64,000 bases of DNA. Source: Ignavibacteriaceae bacterium (GTDB lineage: Bacteria > Bacteroidota > Ignavibacteria > Ignavibacteriales > Ignavibacteriaceae). The translations under genes were made by a program, and so were the position numbers. Every line of letters begins with the position of its first letter. Position 1 is the first letter of the stretch. Where the stretch lies: assembly GCA_019638025.1 (NCBI GenBank), contig JAHBUO010000001.1, positions 124,001 through 188,000 on the forward strand, read 5' to 3'. The notes under the pieces were generated by a model that saw only the letters and a list, made by a program, of their open reading frames with translations, did not search any database and was not told the origin of the DNA. This document shows positions 19,126 to 29,386 of the stretch, piece by piece.

Positions 19126-20061
19126 ATGGATGAAGATCGTTTAAATATTGAAGAATATATAAGACAATCAAAAATTAACAACCAAAGCGAATTGATTAAT
19201 CACGTTTCGATAATTGGTGCCGGAGTGATGGGTCAAGGAATCGCCCAAACAATTTCTTCTGCCGGCATCGATGTATTAATCATCGAAAAAGATGAAACCC
19301 AACTTGCTAAAGCAAAAGAGGAATTATCTGAAACAATCGACAGAGAAATAAAACGCTGGGCAATGACTGCATCAGAGAAGAAAGCAATTATGAGCCGCAT
19401 TCAATGGTCAACTGTTATTGCCGATATTAAAGAAAGCGATTTAATTATCGAAGCAATTGATGAAAGTCTGGAATCAAAAAAGGCAATCTTTAAAGCCGTG
19501 GATGAAATAGCAAAGCACGAGGCTATTTTGGTTTCAAATACATCAACCCTCAGCTTAACCAAAATTGCAGAAGTTACTAAAAGAGCCGACAGAATTATCG
19601 GAATGCACTTCCTAAATCCTGTTCCAAAAGTTCCGCTTGTAGAATTAGTTAAAGCACTGGAAACCTCAAACTTAACTGTTCAAACAGTAAGAGAATTTGC
19701 AACACGAATCGGAAAAACCGCAGTTGAGGTTTATGAGTATCCCGGTTTTGTAACTACAAGAGCTATTGTTCCGCTATTAAACGAAGCAATGTACATTTTA
19801 CTCGAAGGCGTTGCTACTGCTAAAGATATCGATACTGCAATGAAACTTGGTTACAACTTCCAATACGGACCCCTTGAAATGGCTGACATGATGGGATTAG
19901 ATGAAGTTCTGGCTTGGATGGAAACTCTTTGGAAAACTTTAGGCGAACCACGTTATCGCCCAAATCCTATAATCAGAAAATTGGTCCGGGAAAAGAAACT
20001 CGGAAGAAAAACCGGCGAAGGTTTTTATAAGTATGATTCTAACGGAAAAATAATTTCGTAA
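19126..20061 (+). CDS. hbd: 3-hydroxybutyryl-CoA (3-hydroxyacyl-CoA) dehydrogenase
   Basis: NAD(P)-dependent interconversion of acetoacetyl-CoA and 3-hydroxybutyryl-CoA; cytoplasmic. 311 residues, of which the first 25 or so extend beyond the usual start (MDEDRLNIEEYIRQ). Rossmann motif IIGAGVMGQGIA at about 29-40, catalytic SNTSTLSLTKIAE near 140, MHFLNPVPKVPLVELV near 160 and the C-terminal dimer domain with GRKTGEGFYKYD. Acetate kinase follows 51 bases later, so the pair may serve acyl-CoA fermentation or storage-polymer turnover; that is inference. Confidence 0.88.
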   Translation: MDEDRLNIEEYIRQSKINNQSELINHVSIIGAGVMGQGIAQTISSAGIDVLIIEKDETQLAKAKEELSETIDREIKRWAMTASEKKAIMSRIQWSTVIADIKESDLIIEAIDESLESKKAIFKAVDEIAKHEAILVSNTSTLSLTKIAEVTKRADRIIGMHFLNPVPKVPLVELVKALETSNLTVQTVREFATRIGKTAVEVYEYPGFVTTRAIVPLLNEAMYILLEGVATAKDIDTAMKLGYNFQYGPLEMADMMGLDEVLAWMETLWKTLGEPRYRPNPIIRKLVREKKLGRKTGEGFYKYDSNGKIIS

Positions 20062-20112
20062 GTAGTTAGAGTCTATTAAAAATTTGAAAATTTATTCTCA
20101 AAAGGAAATTTT

Positions 20113-21315
20113 ATGAAAGTGTTAGTATTGAACTGCGGAAGTTCATCTATAAAATATCAGTTTATTGATACCGTTCAAGAATTGGCGTTAGCTAAGGGAA
20201 TGGTTGAAAGAATCGGAATGTCGGGAGCTGTATTATCTCACTCAAGATATGATGGAGATTCAATTAGAATTGTAGCCGAAATTCTTGACCACACAATGGC
20301 AATCGAGTATGTACTTGCTGTAATGTTAAGTAAAAATCATGGTGTAATTGAAAGTAAAGATGATATCGATGCGATTGGTCATCGAGTTGTTCACGGTGGC
20401 GAAACATTCTCCGGCTCGGTTTTTATCACAGACGAAGTAATTAAAACTCTTCAAGATAATGTTGAATTGGCTCCGTTGCACAATCCCCCAAACATAAAAG
20501 GAATTCAAGCTGTTACAAGATTATTACCCGAAACACCACAGTGCGGTGTTTTCGATACATCATTCCACCTTACAATGCCTGCGCAATCTTATTTGTACGG
20601 CATTCCATACGAACTTTATAAAAGATACAAAATAAGAAAATATGGTTTTCACGGAACAAGTCATAGATTTGTTTCTCAAAAGGCTGCTGAAGCAATCGGC
20701 AAACCACTTTCAGAATTAAAAATAGTTACCGCACACCTCGGGAATGGCTGCTCGATGGCTGCTGTTGATAGAGGTAATTCAATCGATACAACTATGGGCT
20801 TTACTCCTCTGGAAGGTTTGCTAATGGGAACAAGAAGCGGTGATGTTGACCCATCTGTCATTCTATATATTATGGGGAAAGAAGGTTTGTCGTTATCAGA
20901 AGCAAGTACCCTACTAAATAAGCATAGCGGTCTAATTGGCTTGAGTGGTGAAAGTAGTGATATGCGCGAAATTATTGCGGCAGTTAACGATGGAAATAAA
21001 AAAGCCAAAAATGCATTTGATATTTTTAACTATAGAATTAGAAAATATGTCGGAGCTTATGCAGCTGCAATGGGTGGTTTAGATGCATTAGTCTTTACCG
21101 GTGGTATCGGCGAAAATTCACCTGAAGTTCGTGGTGAAGTTTGTAAGGACTTAGAATTTTTAGGAATTGAAATCGACCAACAAAGAAACGCCAATAAAGA
21201 AAATTTAATTTCAACTGATGGCTCTCGTGTAAGAGTTTTCAGAATTCCGACAAATGAAGAGCTGGTTATCGCTTTGGATACCTACGAAATCGTTAAGTCT
21301 AAACAAACAGCATAA
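20113..21315 (+). CDS. ackA: Acetate kinase
   Basis: Makes ATP from acetyl phosphate and ADP, releasing acetate. 400 residues, the normal family length, with the N-terminal MKVLVLNCGSSSIKYQF signature, GHRVVHGGE near 92, FDTSFHLTMP near 150, HLGNGCSMAAVDRG near 210, and FTGGIGENSPEVR near 330. The partner phosphotransacetylase is not in the window. It follows the dehydrogenase gene by 51 bases with an AAAAGGAA ribosome site. Confidence 0.95.
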   Translation: MKVLVLNCGSSSIKYQFIDTVQELALAKGMVERIGMSGAVLSHSRYDGDSIRIVAEILDHTMAIEYVLAVMLSKNHGVIESKDDIDAIGHRVVHGGETFSGSVFITDEVIKTLQDNVELAPLHNPPNIKGIQAVTRLLPETPQCGVFDTSFHLTMPAQSYLYGIPYELYKRYKIRKYGFHGTSHRFVSQKAAEAIGKPLSELKIVTAHLGNGCSMAAVDRGNSIDTTMGFTPLEGLLMGTRSGDVDPSVILYIMGKEGLSLSEASTLLNKHSGLIGLSGESSDMREIIAAVNDGNKKAKNAFDIFNYRIRKYVGAYAAAMGGLDALVFTGGIGENSPEVRGEVCKDLEFLGIEIDQQRNANKENLISTDGSRVRVFRIPTNEELVIALDTYEIVKSKQTA

Positions 21316-21403
21316 ATATAGGACAATCTATTCTATTGAATTTAGAATAATGCTGGTTAACTTTGCGGTATAAAAATTTTTATTATCGGAAAAAGAGGAA
21401 CCT

Positions 21404-22273
21404 ATGTTATTTTTAGTATCATTGCTTGCTGCAGGCATAGCATTGTTTGTTTTTTTTAATGCAAAAAAACGATTTAATAAATCGGAATCTACCTTTGCAT
21501 TGGGTGGATTTGTAGTTGCCCTACTAATTGCAATCTCTCAGTTTTTTACTGTGATTCCGGCGGGAAATGTTGGAGTAATTGATTTCTTTGGTTTAGTGAG
21601 TGAAAACACTTTAAAAGCAGGTGTGAATGTTGTTAACCCGATGGCAAATGTTATCAAGTTTACAATCAAGACTCAAGAAATTAAAGAGACAATGAATGTT
21701 CCTTCTAAAGAAGGGCTCAGCGTTCAACTTGAAATAAGTTTGCTCTATCACTTAAATCCGGAAAATACATACGAGATATACCGTACTGTTGGCGAAAATT
21801 ATTCTGATATTATTCTAGCTCCACAATTTAGATCTGTTGTACGAGGTGTAACATCAAAATATGAAGCTAAAGCACTTTATACATCTGAAAGAGAAGCTCT
21901 CGGAAAGCAAATTGAATCAGAGTTATCTTCCTTAGTTAAAAAGAGAGGTATAACTATTGAATCAGCCCCATTACGACAAATTATACTTCCGGCGGGATTA
22001 ACTTCGGCAATCGAAGAAAAACTGAAAGCAGAACAAGAAAGTCAAAGAATGCAATTTGTTTTGCTTAAAGAACAACAAGAGGCTGATAGAAAAAGAATTG
22101 AAGCAAAAGGTATTGCAGATTTTCAGGATATAGTATCGAAGGGAATAAGCGACCAGTTATTGAAATGGAAAGGAATTGAGGCTACTGAAAAATTAGCTAA
22201 TTCAAGTAATTCAAAAATTGTTGTTATCGGTTCGGGTAAAGATGGTCTTCCTCTCATCCTTGGCGGAAATTAA
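21404..22273 (+). CDS. SPFH/band 7 (prohibitin-family) membrane protein
   Basis: 289 residues: two short N-terminal hydrophobic stretches (2-18 and 30-52), then the SPFH domain (VIPAGNVGVIDFFGLVSENTLKAGVNVVNP onward), and a coiled-coil EKLKAEQESQRMQFVLLKEQQEADRKR-type helix near 210-235. Such proteins form membrane-bound oligomeric cages or scaffolds that often attend membrane proteases. A single gene closed by a strong terminator. Confidence 0.88.
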   Translation: MLFLVSLLAAGIALFVFFNAKKRFNKSESTFALGGFVVALLIAISQFFTVIPAGNVGVIDFFGLVSENTLKAGVNVVNPMANVIKFTIKTQEIKETMNVPSKEGLSVQLEISLLYHLNPENTYEIYRTVGENYSDIILAPQFRSVVRGVTSKYEAKALYTSEREALGKQIESELSSLVKKRGITIESAPLRQIILPAGLTSAIEEKLKAEQESQRMQFVLLKEQQEADRKRIEAKGIADFQDIVSKGISDQLLKWKGIEATEKLANSSNSKIVVIGSGKDGLPLILGGN

Positions 22274-22291
22274 TCTATCCTAAATTTTATT

Positions 22292-22330
22292 AAATCCGTC
22301 GATTAACAAAAATCGACGGATTTTTATTTT
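22292..22330 (+). terminator. Strong terminator after the SPFH gene
   Basis: A perfect 13-base stem AAATCCGTCGATT / AATCGACGGATTT (22292-22304 and 22311-22323) with loop AACAAA and a T-rich tail. Confidence 0.93.
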
Positions 22331-22429
22331 AAGCTCCCCTCTACTTCAATTATTGCCTTTCAAGTTATCTTTATTATTTTGTCATTCATCAATTTGTGTG
22401 TTATAGCAAATCAAAACTAAAGAGGTGTT

Positions 22430-23527
22430 ATGAAGAATATTATTATAACTACGGTAATAATAATTTTAATCGCTTTTGAAGGATATGGGCTTCCTCGCTT
22501 CAGTTTACTAACCGGTAGTAGTTGTGCTGATTGCCATGTGAGTCCAACCGGAGGTGGAATGCGAACCCAAAGTGGTTGGAACTACGGGAAAAACCAACTA
22601 CAAATGTTTAAATCAGAAAGTGAAAAAGAAATTAGTCCTTATATCGGACAAAATATCAGTCTCGGTATCGATTTCAGAACTCAATACTTAGCAAAGTTTG
22701 ATTCCGCTTCAAAAAAATCTGATTTTCAAAATATGACCGGTGCTGTTTATTTCAATATTGAATCGAGTGACTATCTTCAGTTTTACGGGCACTATGATTT
22801 TTCGAAATCAATATGGAGTGGTTATGCAATTGCAAATATTTTGCCGTTCAACGGTTATGTAAAAGCCGGAGTTTTTAGCCCAAATTTTGGAATTCGTGTA
22901 GATGATCATACCGCTTATACTCGGGGTGGTGATGCAGGGATTTTAACTGCTACACAGGGTTTTATTTATAGTCCCTACTATGTTGAATCGGGAGTTGAAC
23001 TTGGATTTAATTTTACTGATTATCTAAATTTTACTGCAAGCGTCGGAAATCCGACTCAAAGTTTATTTACCAAAGACCCTACATATACAAGCCGAATACA
23101 ACTCTCCCCTTCAATGGGTGAAGTTAATCTTTTAGCCGGTGCTTCATATGCTATGCATCGAAAAGGTTTTCCAGGAAATGTAACTCATGTAAATATGTAT
23201 GGTGGATTTTTAGGATTTAATCTCGCCGATTTTACTTTATTAGCAGAATATGATTTTGGGAAAAATCTTGTAAAAAAAGATTCTCTCTCATCCGCACTTA
23301 TGATTGAAGCATCTTACAAAATTACAAAAGGACTTGATGCGGTTATTCGTTTTGATAGATTCGACTCAAACACATCAGCACAAAAAGATGAAGTTTCACG
23401 TATAATAATTGGTGCTGAATTCTATCCGTATAGTTTTATTGAAGTTCGTCCACAGTATAGAATTAATCTGGAAGAACCGAAAATAGAGAATAATGCATTT
23501 CTTGTTCAGTTTCATTTTTGGTATTAA
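22430..23527 (+). CDS. Single-haem cytochrome fused to a probable outer-membrane barrel (Cyc2-like layout)
   Basis: 365 residues. A signal peptide (1-20) is followed by GLPRFSLLTGSSCADCHVSP with a c-type haem motif C32-A-D-C35-H36, then a Gly/aromatic segment (GWNYGKNQ). From about residue 65 to the end the chain alternates short beta strands and turns and ends in an aromatic residue (FLVQFHFWY), as outer-membrane barrels do. This order, haem just behind the signal peptide then a barrel, is that of fused cytochrome-porins such as Cyc2. The next gene is a TauE/SafE permease. No other haem motif is present. A role in moving electrons across the outer membrane is inference. Confidence 0.65.
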   Translation: MKNIIITTVIIILIAFEGYGLPRFSLLTGSSCADCHVSPTGGGMRTQSGWNYGKNQLQMFKSESEKEISPYIGQNISLGIDFRTQYLAKFDSASKKSDFQNMTGAVYFNIESSDYLQFYGHYDFSKSIWSGYAIANILPFNGYVKAGVFSPNFGIRVDDHTAYTRGGDAGILTATQGFIYSPYYVESGVELGFNFTDYLNFTASVGNPTQSLFTKDPTYTSRIQLSPSMGEVNLLAGASYAMHRKGFPGNVTHVNMYGGFLGFNLADFTLLAEYDFGKNLVKKDSLSSALMIEASYKITKGLDAVIRFDRFDSNTSAQKDEVSRIIIGAEFYPYSFIEVRPQYRINLEEPKIENNAFLVQFHFWY

Positions 23528-23545
23528 TAGTTTTTAGAGAGGGTT

Positions 23546-24319
23546 ATGGATTTAGTAACAATTGCAATTGTATCCTTTTTAGCAGCAGGACTTACACTTT
23601 TTTCCGGTTTTGGATTAGGAACTATTTTGCTTCCTGCTTTCGCTATCTTTTTTTCAGTGGAGATAGCAATTGCTCTAACTGCAATAGTTCATCTATTGAA
23701 TAATTTATTCAAACTCCAGCTGTTTTGGAAAAATATTGATTCAAAGGTTTTAATGAAGTTTGGTGTTCCGGCAATTATTGCTTCATACTTTGGGGCGGTT
23801 TTAATGGTAAATCTATCAGGACTCAAACCAATTTATGCTTATTCAATCGGAGGAAATAATTTCGAAATATTACCGATAAAAGTAGTGATTGGAATTTTGC
23901 TAAATCTTTTTGCCTTGGCAGAAATTTTACCATCAATAAAAGCCCTCTCTTTTAACAAAAAGTATCTACCATTGGGTGGGATATTAAGTGGATTTTTCGG
24001 GGGACTCTCAGGACATCAAGGAGCACTCAGAGCTGCATTTTTATTACGTGCCGGAATGACTAAAGAAGGGTTCATTGCTACCGGTGTTGCTGTTGCTTGT
24101 CTTATTGATACGATTAGACTCTTTAAATATGGGACTGCATCTCTGGCAGATTCAATTAGCAGTAATTATATAATTTTAGTTACAGCAATTATGGCGGCAT
24201 TTGCGGGGTCATTCTTTGGTGCAAGACTTGTAAAGAAAGTTACGATAAACTCGTTTCAAATAACTGTGGCAATAATGTTATTTATTTTTGCAAATTTGAT
24301 GATAGCCGGAATTCTTTAA
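23546..24319 (+). CDS. TauE/SafE (DUF81) family permease
   Basis: 257 residues with about seven to eight hydrophobic helices and the family repeats FLAAGLTLFSGFGLGTILLP near the start and GGILSGFFGGLSGHQGALR in the second half. The family exports or imports sulfite, sulfonates and other small anions. It begins 19 bases after the haem-barrel gene with a GAGAGGG ribosome site, so the two are probably co-transcribed. Substrate unknown. Confidence 0.85.
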   Translation: MDLVTIAIVSFLAAGLTLFSGFGLGTILLPAFAIFFSVEIAIALTAIVHLLNNLFKLQLFWKNIDSKVLMKFGVPAIIASYFGAVLMVNLSGLKPIYAYSIGGNNFEILPIKVVIGILLNLFALAEILPSIKALSFNKKYLPLGGILSGFFGGLSGHQGALRAAFLLRAGMTKEGFIATGVAVACLIDTIRLFKYGTASLADSISSNYIILVTAIMAAFAGSFFGARLVKKVTINSFQITVAIMLFIFANLMIAGIL

Positions 24320-24321
24320 TC

Positions 24322-27300
24322 TTATTTGTCCAACGGCAATTTTTTCATTGACTTTTCAACTGCATCTTTAAAAGCAGCAAGATTAACAGGCTTGCTGAAT
24401 ATGTATTCAATTCCTGCATCTGAGTAGGCGAGTTCTTCGCTTTTACCTAAGTCACCGCTTAAAACTATTACCGGCGGTTTCCCTTTTATGTTTGATGCTT
24501 TTAAACGATTAACCAATTCCAAGCCGTTTACTTTTGGCATTGTGTGGTCAGTAATTACAAGAGCCGGAGCCGCAGATTCAATTTTTTCAAGAGCTTCTTC
24601 ACCGTTTGTTGCAGTTATTACATTATACTCTGATGTAATAGAACGGATTAGTTTTGAGTAGAGAATTCTATCTGTATTACTATCGTCAACAAGTAAAATA
24701 CTTGCAGAAGCTTTTGGAAGTGTAAATTTAAATTCGGTTCCTTTTCTAAATTCACTTTCGACCCAGATTTTACCGCCGTGTTTTTCGATGATTTCTTTTA
24801 CAAGAGAAAGTCCCAGCCCGGTACCTTTTTCGCCGGCAGTTCCTTCGGAAGTAAATTTTGAGTCAACACTGAAAATCTTACTAATATTATCTTTTGCAAT
24901 TCCGACACCATTATCTTTCACTGAAATCTGAATAAATCTCGCTTCTTCAGATTGTACTGCATGAATAGAAATTGTTCCGCCCCTCTCAGTAAATTTTAAC
25001 GCATTCGAAACAAGATTGTTAAAAACTTGAATCAATAAATTTTGGTCAACAAAAAGATAAAGTTCTGAAGTTATTGTATCGATAAGTGAAATATTTTTTT
25101 GAATAGCAAAACCTGATAAAGACGAAAATGATTTTTGAATAACCCCTTTTATATCAGTTTTTTCAGGCTCAAACTTAATTCTTCCGGTTTGGAGGCGTGT
25201 CCAATCCAATAGAGAATTTACAAGCGAAAGCATAGTTTTACTTGAGTCTTGAATAAATGTAATATATTGTCGTCGCTCATCATTAGTTAAATCATCATCT
25301 TGAAGAAGTAAATCAGTAAAACCTAAAATTGAACTGAACGGAGTGCGTAAATCGTGAGAAATAATCGAGATAAATCGATCTTTTGTTTCATTTAACTTTT
25401 GAAGATTCTCTGTTGAGACTTTTAATTCTTCCTCAGCCTTTTTTTGAAGCGATATATCACTTACAAGTCCGAAAATTTTAGTTACTTTACCTGTATGATC
25501 TCGCACTAAGTTTAACTTATTTCGAACCCATACAATATTGCCATGCTTATTTACTATTCTGAAGGCAATTTCATCAGCTTGTTTGTAGTAGTTTTCGAAA
25601 AGCTTTTTTAATGCCGATTTTACTTTGCTGTAATCATCGGGATAAATTATTTTGAAGAATAACCTGTTATCGCTTAGAAAATCGGCTTGAGAATAACCTG
25701 TGATTTTTTCAACAGAGGCAGTATAAAACATTGGACGGAGGCTTCCGTTTAATCTTTCGGCAGTCCAGAAAAAATCATCAATGTTTTCAGTTATGCTTCG
25801 ATATCTTGCCTCTGATTCTTTTATGGCTTGTTGAACCCTTTTCCGTTCGGTAATATCACGCGCAATAATTACGAAGAAGACTTTTTCGTTAAAAAGAAAA
25901 TAAGTTACTGAGACTTCAATATGAAAATGACTACCATCTTTTCGTGTTCCTAAAAACTCGTAACGATTTGGGGCATCTTCACCCATTATTCTTGCTTCTG
26001 AATATTTACTAATTCTTTCGCGGTCTTCTTCGGCAACAACTTCTAATGAACTTTTCCCGATGAGTTCGGTTCCACTGTCGTAACCAAAAATGTTTGCAAA
26101 AGAATTATTTGCGAGTATAAATTCCCCCTCAAGCTCCATTGCAATTCCATCGTTTGAGGCATCAAAGATAGAGCGCATTAACAGTAGTTCTTGTTCGGTA
26201 TTTTTCCTTAATGTTATATCCTTAAAAATTCCGTTGAAAAACTTTATGTTATTATCGGCATCATAAACGATTGAAAAATTAGCGTTGAGATATAACTTTT
26301 CCCCTTGAGTTGTAAAAACCGGCAGTTCGAAAGTAAGAGATTTCGCTTCAATTAAATTTCGGATACTGAATTGCCGTTGCTCTAAAAATTCCGGGTCAAA
26401 AAAATCGGTTATCTTTACTCGTTTAATTTCACTTTTTGAAATTTTTAAAGTATCGACAAAAGCCGGATTGGTGTAAAGTAATTTTCCGTTTGAATCAAAA
26501 TTACAAATCAAATCGGAAGCACTATGAACAATAGCTCTAAACCTCTCTTCAGAAAATTTAAGTTCTTGTTCAATTTTTTCGCTTTCTGTAATGTCATTAA
26601 CAAGAATTACATAGGCTTCGTTGTTATCGTCAAATGTAACTTTGGAAAAATGGAAATCGCCTACACGCTTCTCATCCTTTTTATTGAAGAAGGAAATTTT
26701 TCTTCTTATTGATTTAGTCTTCTGTAAACGATTAAAAACATCTTCTAAATCAGTAAGTTCAGTAATTCTTAAAACCTTAAATAAATCTTTTGAGAAAACT
26801 TGACTACGTGTATAACCGCAGAGTTTATCGGCAGACTTATTCCAAAAAATAATCTTCCCCGATTTATCAACCGTAATTATGGCATCGGTAGAAGCTTCTG
26901 TAATTACTTGATAATGAGAAAGCTCGGTGATTCCCCGTTTTAAATTTTCGATTTCTGAAATTTGAGATGTAACATTTCGAAAAGTAGTAACAATAATTGC
27001 GATTTTCTTTTTATCTGAAAATATTGGAAAAGAAGATACTTCGAAATGTGCGGCGGTATCGTTAGTAGAAATAACAATGTTACAAATAGACTCTTTTCGT
27101 GTTTTTACACAATTCAGAAAATTAGATTTTATTAACTCGGAATTATTTTCATCAAAAATGGTTTGGAGATTTCCATCTTGTTTATTGCCTGACAAAATAA
27201 TTGATGACTTACTTTTCCCCGAGTTGAAAATAACATTCCCTTTTAAATCCAATATCAATAGTAAATCAAAAGCCTCATAGAGAATGGCTTCGTAATTATT

Positions 27301-27726
27301 TCTAATTTCGGAAATGTCAACACCGCTAACGCCTGAGCCTATTCTTACATCTTCCAAAATTATTATTCCCCCCTCAAAAACATCGTCTTTAAATATTGGA
27401 GAGACTTTAATTATCGAATTAATAAATCCGCCATCAATAGTTTTTCGGCTTCGAACTTCAGACTCTAGACTCTCCCCTTCACTTAAAGATTTAATATTTT
27501 CCGAAAGATTAAAACTTTCGATAACATTATTGGAGAGAAGATTTGTACCGATGAGCGATTTCTCACCATTAGTTGAGATAAGTCCAAATTGATTAGTGTT
27601 TCCGTTAGCGAATGTAACAATTCCATTTTTGTCGAAGGTCAATAGACCTATCGGAAGTAAATCGAGGATTTCGACTTTTTGTTCGGAAGACCAAAGCATC
27701 GGTGCAATATCTTGATCAGAGGGCAT
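24322..27726 (-). CDS. Multi-PAS hybrid sensor histidine kinase
   Basis: 1134 residues with no membrane segment, so probably cytoplasmic. About six PAS domains in a row (near 20-130, 145-265, 270-385, 390-510, 515-630, 640-765); several are closed by DITE/DIT-type PAC ends. Then come HisKA with phospho-acceptor His791 (IISHDLRTPFSSI), HATPase_c with NNLVSNALKF, KDNGVGI and GEKGTGLGLSL, and a C-terminal receiver domain with Asp1060 (VITDHTMPKVNG) and the FSKP Lys loop. It is a single gene convergent with the permease (3 bases apart) and divergent from phoH. The signal sensed is not evident. Confidence 0.93.
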   Translation of the reverse strand: MPSDQDIAPMLWSSEQKVEILDLLPIGLLTFDKNGIVTFANGNTNQFGLISTNGEKSLIGTNLLSNNVIESFNLSENIKSLSEGESLESEVRSRKTIDGGFINSIIKVSPIFKDDVFEGGIIILEDVRIGSGVSGVDISEIRNNYEAILYEAFDLLLILDLKGNVIFNSGKSKSSIILSGNKQDGNLQTIFDENNSELIKSNFLNCVKTRKESICNIVISTNDTAAHFEVSSFPIFSDKKKIAIIVTTFRNVTSQISEIENLKRGITELSHYQVITEASTDAIITVDKSGKIIFWNKSADKLCGYTRSQVFSKDLFKVLRITELTDLEDVFNRLQKTKSIRRKISFFNKKDEKRVGDFHFSKVTFDDNNEAYVILVNDITESEKIEQELKFSEERFRAIVHSASDLICNFDSNGKLLYTNPAFVDTLKISKSEIKRVKITDFFDPEFLEQRQFSIRNLIEAKSLTFELPVFTTQGEKLYLNANFSIVYDADNNIKFFNGIFKDITLRKNTEQELLLMRSIFDASNDGIAMELEGEFILANNSFANIFGYDSGTELIGKSSLEVVAEEDRERISKYSEARIMGEDAPNRYEFLGTRKDGSHFHIEVSVTYFLFNEKVFFVIIARDITERKRVQQAIKESEARYRSITENIDDFFWTAERLNGSLRPMFYTASVEKITGYSQADFLSDNRLFFKIIYPDDYSKVKSALKKLFENYYKQADEIAFRIVNKHGNIVWVRNKLNLVRDHTGKVTKIFGLVSDISLQKKAEEELKVSTENLQKLNETKDRFISIISHDLRTPFSSILGFTDLLLQDDDLTNDERRQYITFIQDSSKTMLSLVNSLLDWTRLQTGRIKFEPEKTDIKGVIQKSFSSLSGFAIQKNISLIDTITSELYLFVDQNLLIQVFNNLVSNALKFTERGGTISIHAVQSEEARFIQISVKDNGVGIAKDNISKIFSVDSKFTSEGTAGEKGTGLGLSLVKEIIEKHGGKIWVESEFRKGTEFKFTLPKASASILLVDDSNTDRILYSKLIRSITSEYNVITATNGEEALEKIESAAPALVITDHTMPKVNGLELVNRLKASNIKGKPPVIVLSGDLGKSEELAYSDAGIEYIFSKPVNLAAFKDAVEKSMKKLPLDK

Positions 27727-27906
27727 ATTAGTTTTTTTGCTGTTTTAATTAGGCAATTATAAGGGTAACTTTTGAAATAATCAATTTACGAAAGCTTAAT
27801 AAAATCTTTGTTTGACTTAATAAATTTATTATCACATATTTCAATCAAATTATAGAAAACTTAATTATTCTAAAGTCGCTTCTTCTAACATAAACCGAAA
27901 GTTTGT

Positions 27907-29250
27907 ATGGCACTTAAGAAATCCCCCAAAACATTTATCCTTGATACCAACGTAATACTTCACGATTCAACGTGCATCCGTCAATTTGAAGAGAATGATA
28001 TTGTTATTCCACTTGCAGTAATTGAGGAGATTGATCACTTTAAACGAGGCAGTAATGTAATTAATTTGAATGCACGCGAGTTTGCAAGAACATTAGATTC
28101 GATAACAGGAAAAGCACTTTTCAACGGCGGAATTTCACTTGGAAAAGGAAAGGGAAAAGTTAGAATCGTAATTACAAAAGGATTGAGTAATGCAATCAGA
28201 GATGCTTTTAGAGAAGATAATCCCGACCATCGAATATTAAGTGCAGCTTACGAAATTCATTCGAAATCGAAAAATAAAAACTCGGTTATTTTGGTTACAA
28301 AAGATGTTAATCTAAGAATGAAAGCTAAAGCCCTCGGAATTCCGGCTGAAGATTATACAACAGATCGTGTAACAAGTATTGAAGAGTTATATAGCGGTAA
28401 AGAAGTTATAGAAGATTTTGATGATAAAATATTAAGTAAATTTTATCAAGTCCCATTTGAAGTTAACGCCGATGAAATGTTCAAAAAATTAAAATCGGAA
28501 ATTGTTCCGAACAAATATTATATCCTCAGAAATCAGAACAGATCTGTTCTTGCGAATTATGACCATGCAAATCACGTATTTAAAAAGATTGATAAATCTT
28601 TAGTGTATGGGATTAAGCCAAGAAATGCCGAACAAACTTTCGCGGTTGATGCACTCAGTAATGTTGACATTCCTCTTGTTTCATTAACCGGAAAAGCCGG
28701 AACCGGAAAAACTCTTTTAGCTTTGGCAAGTGCTCTACAGGTTAGAAAATATTATAGACAAATCTATATAGCTCGTCCGGTTATTCCACTGAGCAATAAA
28801 GATATCGGTTATCTTCCGGGGGATGTTGAAAGTAAACTTGCTCCTTACATGCAACCATTATGGGATAATCTTAAAGTAATTCAGGATCAATTCCCCGAAA
28901 CAGACAAACAGCATCAAACAATAAATCAACTTATAAAAGATGAAAAACTTGTAATCGAACCACTAAGTTATATAAGGGGAAGAAGTTTACAACGAATATT
29001 TTTTATTGTTGATGAAGCTCAAAATCTTACTCCACACGAAATTAAAACAATTATTACACGAGCAGGAGATGGAACAAAAGTAGTATTTACAGGGGATATC
29101 TATCAAATTGACCACCCTTATCTCGATGGGGAATCAAACGGATTGTCATATTTGATAGAACACTTTAAGGGACAAAAATTATACTCGCATGTAAATCTCG
29201 AAAAAGGTGAGCGCTCTGAACTTGCAGAGTTAGCTAGTAATTTGCTGTAA
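27907..29250 (+). CDS. PIN-domain PhoH-family ATPase (PhoH2 type)
   Basis: 447 residues joining an N-terminal PIN RNase domain (ILDTNVILHD with Asp13, EEIDHFK, DHRILSAA, VTKDVNLRMKA) to a C-terminal PhoH helicase-like ATPase (Walker A GKAGTGKT at 262-269, then the Walker B-like FFIVDEAQNLTPHEIK and VVFTGDIYQID). Studied PhoH2 proteins unwind and cut RNA. Single gene, divergent from the histidine kinase. Confidence 0.93.
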   Translation: MALKKSPKTFILDTNVILHDSTCIRQFEENDIVIPLAVIEEIDHFKRGSNVINLNAREFARTLDSITGKALFNGGISLGKGKGKVRIVITKGLSNAIRDAFREDNPDHRILSAAYEIHSKSKNKNSVILVTKDVNLRMKAKALGIPAEDYTTDRVTSIEELYSGKEVIEDFDDKILSKFYQVPFEVNADEMFKKLKSEIVPNKYYILRNQNRSVLANYDHANHVFKKIDKSLVYGIKPRNAEQTFAVDALSNVDIPLVSLTGKAGTGKTLLALASALQVRKYYRQIYIARPVIPLSNKDIGYLPGDVESKLAPYMQPLWDNLKVIQDQFPETDKQHQTINQLIKDEKLVIEPLSYIRGRSLQRIFFIVDEAQNLTPHEIKTIITRAGDGTKVVFTGDIYQIDHPYLDGESNGLSYLIEHFKGQKLYSHVNLEKGERSELAELASNLL

Positions 29251-29386
29251 GGGTGATTGGTAAGGGACGAAGATTAAGGGTTTTCAGTTCTGCGTAGTGG
29301 GGAAATTTGAAGCCCTTCACTTTCAACTCTTGATTAAATTCATTAGTTGTACTGCGCTTCAATTTACCACTTTCCACACGTTGATT

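Noticed and set aside
29251-29386. Extension of the methyltransferase beyond its stop (about 45 in-frame codons on the minus strand)
   Set aside because: The open frame is short, has no known motif and runs into the 3' end of phoH; chance is enough to explain it.
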